Assembly (NCBI RefSeq): GCF_000473065.1
Contig: NZ_AXAZ01000015.1
Location: 62,001-126,000, forward strand
Direction of reading: 5' to 3'
DNA: 64,000 bases
DNA from: Bradyrhizobium sp. WSM1743
GTDB lineage: Bacteria; Pseudomonadota; Alphaproteobacteria; Rhizobiales; Xanthobacteraceae
Positions 1-8,562 of this stretch are shown here, in pieces; within the stretch, counting starts at the first letter, position 1; the number at the start of each line of letters is the position of its first letter. Below the pieces are notes generated by a model. It worked only from the letters and a program-made list of their open reading frames with translations. It searched no databases and was not told the DNA's origin. A program made the translations under genes and the position numbers.

Positions 1-60
1 GCCGCCGAGGATTCCGATGGTGTCGCCGGGCTTCAGCTTCACCTGCTTTGCGTCAGTCAC
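1..60 (-). CDS. purK: PurK, N5-carboxyaminoimidazole ribonucleotide synthase (N-terminus only)
   Basis: Only the first 20 codons lie in the window; the gene continues leftward past base 1. Reading starts at a GTG at 60 and gives a stretch ending in GDTIGILGG, the nucleotide-binding start of the ATP-grasp enzyme PurK, which makes N5-CAIR from AIR, bicarbonate and ATP in purine synthesis. The GTG overlaps the purE stop as GTGA, so the two genes are translationally coupled in the usual purE-purK order. The identification rests on the short N-terminus plus the neighbour. Confidence 0.85.
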   Translation of the reverse strand, partial: MTDAKQVKLKPGDTIGILGG

Positions 61-545
61 GCCTTGTCCTCCGGACGCTCGGCAACCGCGTCGGTCTGCG
101 CCTTGCGCCAGGCGGCGAGGCGATCGGACAGGGCCGGGTCGGACAATGCCAGCACGGCGGCTGCCAGCAGCGCGGCGTTGATCGCGCCGGCCTTGCCGAT
201 GGCGAGGGTGCCGACCGGGATACCCGCGGGCATCTGGACGATCGAATAGAGCGAATCGACGCCCTTGAGTGTCTTGGATTCGACGGGAACGCCGAATACC
301 GGGAGTTCCGTCAGCGCCGCCGCCATGCCGGGCAGATGTGCGGCGCCGCCGGCGCCGGCGATGATGACCTTGTAACCCGCGGCCTTGGCGCCCTTGGCGA
401 AAGCAAACAGCCGGTCGGGAGTGCGGTGGGCCGAGACGACGCGGCTGTCGACGGCAATGCCGAGCGCATCAAGCGTGTCGGCGGCATGCCGCATCGTGTC
501 CCAGTCCGACTGGCTTCCCATGATGATGGCGATCGGCGCGGTCAT
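57..545 (-). CDS. purE: PurE, N5-carboxyaminoimidazole ribonucleotide mutase
   Basis: A cytoplasmic enzyme of 162 residues that converts N5-CAIR to CAIR in de novo purine synthesis. After the start ([18 protein letters not shown]) come the family's GSQSDW loop and the [11 protein letters not shown] segment near residue 70 that lines the nucleotide site, and the length is normal for class I PurE. An upstream in-frame start would add 26 residues unlike the family, so the ATG at 545 is preferred. The stop overlaps the GTG start of purK, indicating a purEK operon. Confidence 0.95.
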   Translation of the reverse strand: MTAPIAIIMGSQSDWDTMRHAADTLDALGIAVDSRVVSAHRTPDRLFAFAKGAKAAGYKVIIAGAGGAAHLPGMAAALTELPVFGVPVESKTLKGVDSLYSIVQMPAGIPVGTLAIGKAGAINAALLAAAVLALSDPALSDRLAAWRKAQTDAVAERPEDKA

Positions 546-687
546 GACGTCAATTGTGCCCGGAAAAACAGAAAGATAGGCCAGATTAACGGTTCCGGCC
601 GGCGGCTCGCAAGGCGGTGGCAAGGAGAAGGGAATCCACTATCCTGTCTTGGTGAATCCCCGCAAGCCTTCATTGAGCAGGATGCCC

Positions 688-1413
688 ATGAAGAAACCAA
701 AAAGGGCTAGCGCCGCGAAGGCCAAAGAGGGCCGGAAGACCAGCACCGGCCGATCCAACGCCGCCCCCAAACGGCTGACCAAGCGTCCGGCGAAGCCGCC
801 GCGGCCCGCCACGCCGGGCGATGATGGAGCCAAGGACAACATCAGGGCGACGATCCGCGGCTTGCGGACCAAGCTCAGGGAGGCGCAGCGCCGGGTCGCG
901 GAACTGGAAGCTGCGGCCGACACCGATTTCCTGCTCGAGATTCCCAACCGGCGCGGCTTCGAGCGCGAGCTCGCGCGCGCCATCGCCTATATGAAGCGCT
1001 ACCGCGCCAGCGGGGCGCTGATCGTGCTCGACGTCGATCGGCTGAAGCCGATCAACGATTCGTTCGGCCATGCCGCCGGCGACGAGGTGCTCAAGGCGAT
1101 TGTCGCCACTCTGACGCGGCAGGTCCGTGCCTCCGACGTGGTCGGCCGGCTCGGGGGCGACGAGTTCGCGCTGTTGCTCTGGAATCTCAGCGAGACCGAT
1201 GCCAAGGCAAAGGCCGCGACCTTGGAGCAGGCGATCGACGAATTGTCCTTCGCCTTTCGCGGCCAGCACGTGACCGCGGGCGCTTCTGCCGGCGTCGCGT
1301 TGCTCGGTCCCCACTCCGACGCAGGCCGCGCCCTGGAGGAGGCCGATGCCGCCATGTACGTGCGCAAAGCGCACCGCCGGCACGAGCCGCCGATCAGGCT
1401 GGTCAGCAGCTGA
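688..1413 (+). CDS. Diguanylate cyclase, single GGDEF domain
   Basis: About 241 residues. A basic, Ala/Pro-rich N-terminus (1-45) leads into a predicted coiled coil (about 50-78), then one GGDEF domain. The signature GGDEF is at 156-160, and an RASD motif five residues upstream (147-150) is a canonical allosteric I-site, so active c-di-GMP synthesis with product inhibition is likely. There is no signal peptide or membrane segment, so it is probably cytosolic. The start is uncertain: TTG 649, ATG 682 and ATG 688 are in frame. A GAGCAGG sequence just upstream favours 688. It stands divergent from purEK and stops just before the next leftward gene. Confidence 0.85.
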   Translation: MKKPKRASAAKAKEGRKTSTGRSNAAPKRLTKRPAKPPRPATPGDDGAKDNIRATIRGLRTKLREAQRRVAELEAAADTDFLLEIPNRRGFERELARAIAYMKRYRASGALIVLDVDRLKPINDSFGHAAGDEVLKAIVATLTRQVRASDVVGRLGGDEFALLLWNLSETDAKAKAATLEQAIDELSFAFRGQHVTAGASAGVALLGPHSDAGRALEEADAAMYVRKAHRRHEPPIRLVSS

Positions 1414-1415
1414 AT

Positions 1416-1667
1416 TTACAGCGTCAACAGATCTTCCGGCACGTTGCCGAATTTGCGCAGCAGCCTGGCATCGCCGAATTCGCCGGTCATGGGATCGCCG
1501 CTGCGGCTGAACGCGACCGCGCCGATGTGGCCGGTACCGTGCGCCAATATCTCGGCGCGCCGCAACGCGGCGGCCGAGGTCTGGCACTCCTCGGCAGTTC
1601 CCGCGACCGGCGAGCCGTCGGCATCGATCAAGAAGGGCATTGCAACGTAGTAGGTCACATCCGACAT
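1416..1667 (-). CDS. Small conserved hypothetical protein (83 aa)
   Basis: An 83-residue protein with no recognised domain. It opens MSDVTYYVAMPFLIDADG and has a mixed alpha/beta-looking composition, with no signal peptide or membrane segment. The protein-like composition and clean ATG start argue for a real gene. It lies tail to tail with the diguanylate cyclase, two bases from its stop, and just downstream of another small leftward gene, so the two may be co-transcribed. Function unknown. Confidence 0.6.
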   Translation of the reverse strand: MSDVTYYVAMPFLIDADGSPVAGTAEECQTSAAALRRAEILAHGTGHIGAVAFSRSGDPMTGEFGDARLLRKFGNVPEDLLTL

Positions 1668-1688
1668 GGCGTTGCTCCAATGATGAAC

Positions 1689-1904
1689 TCAGGCGGCGCT
1701 GCTCTTGCTCCGCATCTTGCTGCGCGAGGTCTCCGGAATGCAGCCGGCGGAAATCGCCGCCTGCAATTCCTCCAGCTCGGCTTCCAGATATTCGTTGGCC
1801 ATGATCAGCGCCTTGATGGTGCTGCGCAGATTGCCGTCGCACATCGCGATCGCCTGATCGCAGGCCTGTTCATAATGGCTGTTGTCAAGAGGCGTTGCCG
1901 ACAT
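1689..1904 (-). CDS. Small hypothetical helical protein (71 aa)
   Basis: About 71 residues from the ATG at 1904. The middle is strongly helical and acidic (ALIMANEYLEAELEELQAA), consistent with a short coiled coil, and the C-terminus is basic and Ser-rich. No family recognised. A longer frame upstream adds a basic stretch that looks non-coding, so the internal ATG is preferred. It lies 21 bases upstream of the 1416-1667 gene on the same strand. Confidence 0.5.
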   Translation of the reverse strand: MSATPLDNSHYEQACDQAIAMCDGNLRSTIKALIMANEYLEAELEELQAAISAGCIPETSRSKMRSKSSAA

Positions 1905-2017
1905 CTGCGTTGTCCTTGTGCCTTGTCTTTGCTGGGCCGCTCGAATGTTCCTATTTTGTTCTTTTCGAGTCAAGCGGATTCAGATGCGGCGAGCGGCCGC
2001 GAAAGACCCGCTCACGG

Positions 2018-2224
2018 TCAGGCGATGATGTCTGGGGTAATCTGGTCTTCGATGAACGCGATGCGGTCGCGCAACAACAGCTTGCGCTTCTTCAGCCGTT
2101 GTAACCGCAATAGGTCGGGGGCGGGCGATTGATGCAACGCATCGATCGCCGCATCGAGGTCTCGGTGTTCCTGCTGCAACCGGGTGAGCTCGGCTTCGAG
2201 CTCACGCTCATCTTCATTGGTCAT
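2018..2224 (-). CDS. DUF465 (YdcH-type) small protein
   Basis: A 68-residue protein made almost entirely of charged heptad-like helix, ending with the family pattern LKKRKLLLRDRIAFIEDQI. DUF465 proteins are short coiled-coil hairpins of unknown role, common in alphaproteobacteria. The ATG at 2224 is chosen because residues upstream of it in the open frame are unlike the family. A second member with the same C-terminal pattern lies divergently at 2553-2732. Confidence 0.75.
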   Translation of the reverse strand: MTNEDERELEAELTRLQQEHRDLDAAIDALHQSPAPDLLRLQRLKKRKLLLRDRIAFIEDQITPDIIA

Positions 2225-2552
2225 GTCTGCGGTGGCCGAAAACCGATAGGCGTGAGATCTGGGCTGTGGATGCCCTGTGGAAATTATCGTCCTTGCGCAG
2301 CGTGATCGCAAGCGATCTGCGACCCTCCCTCGCCGATCTCCCGCAACATATTTCTGCGAGGAGCTGCGGCGTTGCGCAGGCGCATTGATATCATGGATTT
2401 TTCCCGCGTGGTTCCTTAGTCACGCTTCGTTACATATGAACTTTCAAAAATGACGCTGCGACGACGGATACCCATCGACAGGGCGAATCGGTGATGTAGA
2501 CTTGGCCGTCCGGATCGAATCCTGAGGTTCAACCCTACCGAGGAGGTTTCGA
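2225..2552. other. Intergenic region between two divergent DUF465 genes
   Basis: No convincing gene is visible. The region must hold the promoters of both divergent DUF465 genes, and its middle (about 2390-2460) is clearly AT-richer than its surroundings. An AGGAGG ribosome-binding site at 2541-2546 belongs to the rightward gene. No clear operator was recognised. Confidence 0.4.
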
Positions 2553-2732
2553 ATGACAATTCAGGCACATCTCGTTGAATTGGAACGGAAGCACAAACTT
2601 CTCGAAAACGAATTGCACGAAGCTCTCGTGCACCTTTCAACAGACGACCTGCAAATTGTTGAGTTGAAGCGCCGGAAGTTGATGGTCAAGGACCAGATCG
2701 AGCGTCTGAAGCAAGGCGACACGCTCCACTAG
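2553..2732 (+). CDS. DUF465 small protein (59 aa)
   Basis: A 59-residue gene starting at ATG 2553, seven bases after a perfect AGGAGG. The product starts MTIQAHLVELERKHKLLE and ends with LKRRKLMVKDQIERLKQ, matching the helical DUF465 pattern of the neighbour at 2018-2224 (LKKRKLLLRDRI). It is less GC-rich than the genes around it. Role unknown; a short antiparallel coiled coil is the likely fold. Confidence 0.75.
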   Translation: MTIQAHLVELERKHKLLENELHEALVHLSTDDLQIVELKRRKLMVKDQIERLKQGDTLH

Positions 2733-2772
2733 TAAACCCCGCAACAGTGTAGAGTTGATCACATCCTTTCAG

Positions 2773-2804
2773 GCAGGGGTGAGAGCATTCGTGCTCATCC
2801 CTGC
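2773..2804. terminator. Hairpin with TTCG loop, possible terminator
   Basis: The arms GCAGGGGTGAGAGCA and TGCTCATCCCTGC enclose a TTCG tetraloop, giving a stem with a small internal bulge. It lies between the stops of the rightward DUF465 gene and the leftward LhgO-type gene. A run of six T's follows about 40 bases later (2844 onward), not directly after the stem. Bidirectional transcription termination is inferred from position and stability. Confidence 0.45.
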
Positions 2805-2903
2805 TGCAAGGTGCACGCCGTGCAAGATCTTTGCGCGGCGCTAGTTTTTTGTTTGGACGCGTTGTCTTGACGCGAACCGGTATCCACTCCGCTCGGAAAC
2901 CCT

Positions 2904-4007
2904 CTAGATGTCGGCGAGCTCGGCGACGTGATCGGCAATCGCGAGCGACGACGTCAATCCCGGCGATTCGATGCCGAACAGATTGATCAGCCCTGCGACA
3001 CCGTGATCGCGCGGGCCTTGCATCAGAAAGTCCTGCGTGGCCACAGCCGGCGGCACGATCTTCGGCCGGATGCCCGAATAGCTCGGCATCAGCGCGCCAT
3101 CGGGCAGCGTCGGCCAGTATTTGCGGATCGCCGGGTAGAAGCGCTCGGCCCGTGACGGGTCGACCTCGTAGTTGATCGTTTCGATCCACTCGACGTCAGG
3201 CCCGAAGCGCGCCTGCCCGGCCATGTCCAGGGTCAGATGGACCCCTAACCCGCCGGGCTCAGGCACCGGATAGATCAGGCGCGAGAACGGCGCCTTGGCG
3301 TTGCAGCTGAAGTAGTTTCCCTTGGCGAGATAGGCCGGCGGAATCCGATCCAGCGGCATGCCGTCGATGTTGCGCGCCACATTCGTCGCCGACAGCCCCG
3401 CGGCGTTGACGAGAAGGTCGCATTGCAGAGTCATCGGTGCCTCGCCGCCGGCATCGATCTCGATGAAGCCGGCTGCTGCCTTGGCGCGGATCAGCGGGGT
3501 GTGAAACGCGAAGGCGGCGCCGGCGTCCTCGGCTTCGCCGCGCAACGATAGCATGTAGGCGTGGCTGTCGATGATGCCGGTTGACGGTGACAGCAGCGCA
3601 GCGTCGCAGGCGAGCGCCGGCTCCAGCGCGCGCGCGGCCTCGCCCGAGAGCAGCTGCATGTCGAGCACGCCGTTGGCCTCGGCATGCGCCTTGATCGATT
3701 GCAGCTTCTCGGTCTCCTTCGGGCTGGTCGCGACGATCAGCTTGCCGCAATTCTTGTGAGGGATGCCGCGCTCGGCGCAGTAGCGGTAGAGCGCGTGCTT
3801 GCCGGCAACGCACGTGCGCGCCATCCAGCTCCCGGCGCGGTAGTAGATGCCGGCATGGATCACCTCGCTGTTGCGCGAGGAGGTGATGGTTCCAATGGCC
3901 TCGGCTTCCTCGAGCACGATCACCTCGCGCCCGGCCTGCGCGAGCTTTCGGGCCACCGCGAGACCGACCACGCCGGCTCCGATGACGACGCAGTCGACCC
4001 TATCCAT
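2904..4007 (-). CDS. FAD-dependent oxidoreductase, L-2-hydroxyglutarate dehydrogenase (LhgO) type
   Basis: A 367-residue DAO-superfamily flavoprotein. The N-terminal dinucleotide fold has GAGVVG at 10-15 and an acidic strand end (VIVLEEAE), followed by the LhgO hallmark [13 protein letters not shown] near residue 44. Family members oxidise L-2-hydroxyglutarate to 2-oxoglutarate and pass electrons to quinone; substrate here is inferred from family only. There is no signal peptide. The gene stands alone, divergent from the PAS-GGDEF-EAL gene with a 202-bp gap. A glycine-oxidase-like substrate cannot be excluded. Confidence 0.8.
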   Translation of the reverse strand: MDRVDCVVIGAGVVGLAVARKLAQAGREVIVLEEAEAIGTITSSRNSEVIHAGIYYRAGSWMARTCVAGKHALYRYCAERGIPHKNCGKLIVATSPKETEKLQSIKAHAEANGVLDMQLLSGEAARALEPALACDAALLSPSTGIIDSHAYMLSLRGEAEDAGAAFAFHTPLIRAKAAAGFIEIDAGGEAPMTLQCDLLVNAAGLSATNVARNIDGMPLDRIPPAYLAKGNYFSCNAKAPFSRLIYPVPEPGGLGVHLTLDMAGQARFGPDVEWIETINYEVDPSRAERFYPAIRKYWPTLPDGALMPSYSGIRPKIVPPAVATQDFLMQGPRDHGVAGLINLFGIESPGLTSSLAIADHVAELADI

Positions 4008-4209
4008 GGTTGTGCAGGATGTCCGCCGGAGGCATCGGTGGCATCAGGCCCGGGAGCGGCTGCGCAGGGGAATTTCCCGTTAAGAAAGCATTTATCATGT
4101 CAGGCCAATTGCCGTATTCCACGTCACATTTTTCCATTGTGCGTACAGGCGTTTACCCGATCCAAACCCGCGAGGCCAGACAATCCGACGCTGAAATCGC
4201 GGGTGGCTG

Positions 4210-6891
4210 ATGGCTGAGAAGAACTGGCACGTGGGCAGCACGCTTTCGATTGCTGTGCAGGCCGTGATGTGCCTGGCCGGCGCGGTCGCGCCTGCACGCG
4301 CCGTTGCGCTGTCGAACGGCTTCGCTGCTCCGGATCTCGCCAAGCTCGATCCCAACGTGATCTGGGAGGCCCTGATCGCGGGCATCGTCGTCTGCGCGTT
4401 CCTCGCCGCGATCGCGCTGTGGATCCATTCCTCGCTGCGTCAGACCCGGCGTTTGCAGTTGCGGCGCAACGCCTTCATCTCCTCCGCCATGAACAATCTC
4501 AACCAGGGCGTGGTGATGACGGATGCGCAGCGCCGTGTCATCTTCTGCAACGACCGCTACCTCGAGATCTATGGCCTGACGCGGTCGGATATCCTGGCCA
4601 ACATGACCGGCTATGAACTCCTCGAGCTGCGGCGCAAGCGCGGGGTGCTCGGCGCTTCTGACGACGAGTTCTACGAGAAGGCGGCAAGCAGCAACGGCTT
4701 GATCACCGAACTGCCGGACGGACGGGCCATCCTGGTGAAATTCTTCGTGCTACCGAACGGTGGCTCGGTGGCGACGCATCTCGACGTCAGCGAACAGCGC
4801 AGGCTGTCGCGGCAGCTCGCCTCGACCAAGCAGTTCCTGGAGACGGTGCTGGACAACGTGCCGGCCTGCGTGGCCGCCAAGAGCATCGAGGATGGCCGCT
4901 ACATCTTTGCCAATGCGGCCTATGAGCGCTTCTGGGGTTTCTCGCGGGACCACGTCGTCGGCAAGAATGCGCGCGAGCTGTTTGCGCCGGCCTCGGCGGC
5001 CACGATCGAGGCAAGCGACCAGGCCGCGCTCAAGTCGCCGGACGGCCAATTCCGCAACGAATTCGAGGTCGAGCGCGGCGGGGAGCGGCGCATGGTCGCC
5101 TCGATCCGGATCGCGGTGCGCAATGAAAGCAACCGGCCCGGATTCCTGCTGCTGGTGTTCGAGGACATCACCGACCGCCGCTCCCTGTCGGAGGAGCTGG
5201 AGAGCACCAAGAAGTTCCTCGAGCTCGTGGTCGACAACATCCCGGTCGCGCTGATCGTGGAGGAGGTCAAGGATGGCCGCTATCTGCTCGCCAACCGCAG
5301 TGCCGAGACGATCCTCAACCGCAAACGCGAGGAAACCACCGGGCTGACTGCGTCCGACATCTTCAACGCCAAGGAAGCGAAGCTGATCATCGCGCGTGAC
5401 GAGGCCGCGATCAAGAAGCGCGGGATGATCACCGAGGAGCATCCGATCTCCACCAAGGACGGCCTGCGGCTATTCCTGACCCGCCGCGCCACCGTGCTCA
5501 GCGACGCCGGCGAACCGCAATATCTGATCAAGACCCATGAAGACGTCACGGACCGCCGACAGACCGAGTCGCGCATGGCGCACATGGCCTATCATGACGG
5601 TCTCACCGATCTGCCGAACCGTGCCGCCTTCCTGCAGGCGCTGACCCAGATGATCGAGGCCTGCGAAGGCACCGACGAGGAGTTCGCCGTGCTTTGCGTC
5701 GACCTCGATGGGCTCAAGGAGGTCAACGACGTCTTCGGCCATGCGCTCGGCGACAAGCTCCTGATCGAGGTGGCCCAGCGGCTCCAGGACTCCGCGCGGG
5801 GCGGCGTAGTGGCGCGCCTGTCCGGCGACGAGTTCGGCCTGATCATCGACGGCAAGCAGCCGGAAGCGGGTCTTGCGCTGGCGCGGCAGATCGGCGAGGC
5901 GGTCGCGCAGGAGTTCCAGATCGATGGCCGGCCGGTGCGCGCCGGCATCACCACCGGCATGTCGATCTTCCCGCACAATGGCACGGATGGCGCCTCCCTG
6001 CTCGCCAATGCGGGCGCTGCGCTGTTCCGCGCCAAGCAGAAGTCGCGCGGCACGATCAGCCTCTACCAGCCGGAGATGGACCAGCAGATCCGCGATCGCC
6101 GCGTGCTGCACCAGGATCTCTCCATGGCGGTCAAGAACGGTGAGCTCTCGCTCGCCTTCCAGCCACAGGGGGCCGCCGGCCACAGCGTCGCCGAGAGCGA
6201 GATCATCGGCTTCGAGGCATTGGCGCGCTGGCAGCATCCGGTGCGCGGCCAGGTCTCGCCGGCTGAATTCATCCCGATCGCCGAGGAGAGCGGCCTGATC
6301 GTCGAGATGGGCGAGTGGATCCTGCGCGAGGCCTGTCGCGAGGCGGCGTCCTGGCCGAAGCCGCTCCAGGTCGCGGTCAACCTGTCGCCAGCGCAGTTCA
6401 TGCACGGTGACGTGGTTGGCCTCGTCCATTCGATCCTGATCGAGACGGGTCTCGCACCGGGCCGGCTCGAGCTCGAGATCACCGAGGGGGTGCTGATCGA
6501 GGATTTCGACCGCGGCCTTGCGCTGCTGCGCCGCCTCAAGGCGCTCGGCGTGCGCATTTCCATGGACGATTTCGGCAGCGGTTACTCCTCGCTGAGCTAC
6601 CTCCAGGCGTTCCCGTTCGACAAGATCAAGATCGACCGCGCCTTCATCATCAATCTCGGCCGCAACCCGCAATCGGCGGCGATCGTGCGTGCCGTGATCG
6701 ATCTCGGCCACGGCCTCGAAATGTCGATCATCGCCGAGGGCGTCGAGACGGTGGACCAGCTCGCCTTCCTCGCCAAGGAGGGCTGTGACGGCGTGCAGGG
6801 CTATCTGCTCGGCAAGCCGCTGCCGATCGGCAAATATGCCGGTCTCATCGGCCGCGCTGAAGCCATGGAGCTTGCGCTCAAGACCGGTTAG
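4210..6891 (+). CDS. Membrane PAS-GGDEF-EAL c-di-GMP enzyme
   Basis: An 893-residue signalling protein. An N-terminal hydrophobic segment (about 10-33) and a second at 54-72 anchor it in the inner membrane. Three PAS-type sensor modules follow, then a GGDEF domain with the variant SGDEF at 538-542, then an EAL domain with EAL at 669-671. The phosphodiesterase motifs LEITEG, MDDFGSGYSSL, KIKID and AEGVET are all visible, so c-di-GMP hydrolysis is likely. The GGDEF half lacks an RxxD I-site and may be weak, regulatory or GTP-binding only. It is followed 34 bases later by the GlpD-like gene, perhaps co-transcribed by chance. Confidence 0.9.
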   Translation: MAEKNWHVGSTLSIAVQAVMCLAGAVAPARAVALSNGFAAPDLAKLDPNVIWEALIAGIVVCAFLAAIALWIHSSLRQTRRLQLRRNAFISSAMNNLNQGVVMTDAQRRVIFCNDRYLEIYGLTRSDILANMTGYELLELRRKRGVLGASDDEFYEKAASSNGLITELPDGRAILVKFFVLPNGGSVATHLDVSEQRRLSRQLASTKQFLETVLDNVPACVAAKSIEDGRYIFANAAYERFWGFSRDHVVGKNARELFAPASAATIEASDQAALKSPDGQFRNEFEVERGGERRMVASIRIAVRNESNRPGFLLLVFEDITDRRSLSEELESTKKFLELVVDNIPVALIVEEVKDGRYLLANRSAETILNRKREETTGLTASDIFNAKEAKLIIARDEAAIKKRGMITEEHPISTKDGLRLFLTRRATVLSDAGEPQYLIKTHEDVTDRRQTESRMAHMAYHDGLTDLPNRAAFLQALTQMIEACEGTDEEFAVLCVDLDGLKEVNDVFGHALGDKLLIEVAQRLQDSARGGVVARLSGDEFGLIIDGKQPEAGLALARQIGEAVAQEFQIDGRPVRAGITTGMSIFPHNGTDGASLLANAGAALFRAKQKSRGTISLYQPEMDQQIRDRRVLHQDLSMAVKNGELSLAFQPQGAAGHSVAESEIIGFEALARWQHPVRGQVSPAEFIPIAEESGLIVEMGEWILREACREAASWPKPLQVAVNLSPAQFMHGDVVGLVHSILIETGLAPGRLELEITEGVLIEDFDRGLALLRRLKALGVRISMDDFGSGYSSLSYLQAFPFDKIKIDRAFIINLGRNPQSAAIVRAVIDLGHGLEMSIIAEGVETVDQLAFLAKEGCDGVQGYLLGKPLPIGKYAGLIGRAEAMELALKTG

Positions 6892-6925
6892 TGATGAGAG
6901 CGTTTCGCTCCCATTCGACGGCCTC

Positions 6926-8377
6926 ATGGCGGATTACGATCTTGCGATCATCGGCGGCGGCCTGAACGGTGTCAGCCTCGCCCGCGATGCGGCGGGCCGC
7001 GGCCTGCGGGTGATCCTGTTCGAGCAGGGCGATCTCGGCGGTGCGGCATCGTCGGCAACACCGCGGCTGATCCACGGCGATCTCTCGGTGCTGGAGCGCC
7101 GCGGTTTTTGGCGGGTACGCCGGGCTCTGGCCGAGCGCCGGACCTGGCTCCGGATCGCGCCGCATCTGGTCCGGCCGATGCGCTTCGTGATTCCTGCGCA
7201 TGCGGACGAGCGTCCACCGTGGCTGCTGCGCGCCGGCCTGTTCATCTATGACAGCCTAGCCGGCCGGAGCGGCCTGCCCGGATCGACGACCCTCGACATC
7301 ACCCATCATCCGGTCGGCAACGCGCTGAAGCGCCCATTCCGCACGGCGTTCGAATATTCGGACTGCGTCGTCGACGATTCCCGTCTGGTGGTGCTCACGG
7401 CGCTGGACGCGGCCGAACGTGGCGCGGCGATCCGGACCGGGGCACGCTGCGTGCGTGCCGATCGAACCGATACCTGGCGCCTCGCTGTGGTCGATCGCGG
7501 CCATCGCCGTACCGTCACGGCGCGGGCGCTGGCCAACGCCACCGGCGGCTGGACCTCAATGGTCGCGGAGACCGTGCTGCGGCAGCCGCAGCTGGCGATG
7601 GCGGCCACCCAGATGAGCCAGATCATCGTGCCCAGGCTGTTCGATTCTGAAAACGTCTACGTCTTCCAGAACAGTGACGGGCGGCTGATCTTCGCCCGGC
7701 CCTTCGAGCGCGACTTCACACTGATCGGCACGGTCACGCACGCCTTCACGGGCGATCCCGCCATCGTCGCCATGCGAGGGACCGACGTCAGCTATCTCTG
7801 CGAGGCCGCCAGCCGCTATTTCCGCGAGCGCGTTGCCCCGACCGACGTGGTCCGCACGGTCTCCGGCGTCAACCTGGCGCTGGCGTCCGCGCGCGGACGC
7901 CACGAGACGACGCTGTTCCACGCGCGCCGGCGCAAGGCGCCGCTGCTCACGATGTTCGGCGGCGACGTCACCACCGCGCGCCTGCGCGCGGAGCGGGCGG
8001 TGACGAAGCTGACGCCGTTCTATCCGATGTCGCCGCCCTGGACCGCCGGGGCTGCGCTACCGGGTGGAGATTTCGCCTGGGATCGTTTCGACACCGAGGT
8101 CGACCTCGCGCGCGACCGTTGGCGCTTTCTGTCGGAGCCGCAGGCCGAGCGGCTGGTCGCGGCCTATGGCTCGCGGCTGCCGGCGGTGCTGGGCGAGGCG
8201 AAGACGCGCGAGGACCTCGGCCCCGCCTTCGGCCCCGAACTGACCGGCGCGGAGGTGCGCTATCTCATGGACTGCGAATGGGCGCGTTTTGCGGATGACA
8301 TTCTGTGGCGCCGTTCCAAGCTGGGCCTGACCATGCCTGCTGCGGACTGCAATGCGCTGGCTGCGTTCATGGCATAG
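6926..8377 (+). CDS. glpD: Glycerol-3-phosphate dehydrogenase-like FAD enzyme (GlpD family)
   Basis: 483 residues from ATG 6926, slightly shorter than E. coli GlpD. The N-terminus has the FAD-binding GGGLNG at 9-14 and the GlpD signature ATPRLIHGDL. The C-terminal helical domain typical of aerobic GlpD ends with AEVRYLMDCEWARFADDILW. The enzyme oxidises sn-glycerol-3-phosphate to dihydroxyacetone phosphate and reduces quinone at the inner membrane. No glpK, glpF or glpR is nearby, so the specific substrate is a family inference. A palindromic repeat begins directly after its stop. Confidence 0.8.
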   Translation: MADYDLAIIGGGLNGVSLARDAAGRGLRVILFEQGDLGGAASSATPRLIHGDLSVLERRGFWRVRRALAERRTWLRIAPHLVRPMRFVIPAHADERPPWLLRAGLFIYDSLAGRSGLPGSTTLDITHHPVGNALKRPFRTAFEYSDCVVDDSRLVVLTALDAAERGAAIRTGARCVRADRTDTWRLAVVDRGHRRTVTARALANATGGWTSMVAETVLRQPQLAMAATQMSQIIVPRLFDSENVYVFQNSDGRLIFARPFERDFTLIGTVTHAFTGDPAIVAMRGTDVSYLCEAASRYFRERVAPTDVVRTVSGVNLALASARGRHETTLFHARRRKAPLLTMFGGDVTTARLRAERAVTKLTPFYPMSPPWTAGAALPGGDFAWDRFDTEVDLARDRWRFLSEPQAERLVAAYGSRLPAVLGEAKTREDLGPAFGPELTGAEVRYLMDCEWARFADDILWRRSKLGLTMPAADCNALAAFMA

Positions 8378-8459
8378 CCCGGATGGAGCGAAGCGCAATC
8401 CGGGAGCTTCACCGCAGATAGACTACCCCGGATTACGCTGGCGCTCCATCCGGGCTACG
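8378..8459. repeat. Palindromic intergenic repeat (CCCGGATGGAGCG family)
   Basis: An imperfect inverted repeat: the left arm CCCGGATGGAGCGAAGCG plus AATCCGGG pairs with the right arm CCCCGGATTACGC plus GCTCCATCCGGG. It begins at the glpD stop and ends about 100 bases before the ABC operon. It is a REP-like element of the kind scattered in Bradyrhizobium genomes and could act as a transcription terminator for glpD. Confidence 0.75.
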
Positions 8460-8562
8460 GAACGGCAATGTATGAAGACCATTTGGGATGATCTCCCCCG
8501 AACCAGTTGAGCTAGGAACGATCGGCCGCTAGCGTGCGGCGGAATCGGGGTTGGCAGGGACG

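Noticed and set aside
6785..6925. Longer N-terminus for the GlpD-like protein
   Set aside because: The extra 47 codons overlap the end of the EAL gene and look like its shadow; ATG 6926 gives the family's normal start.
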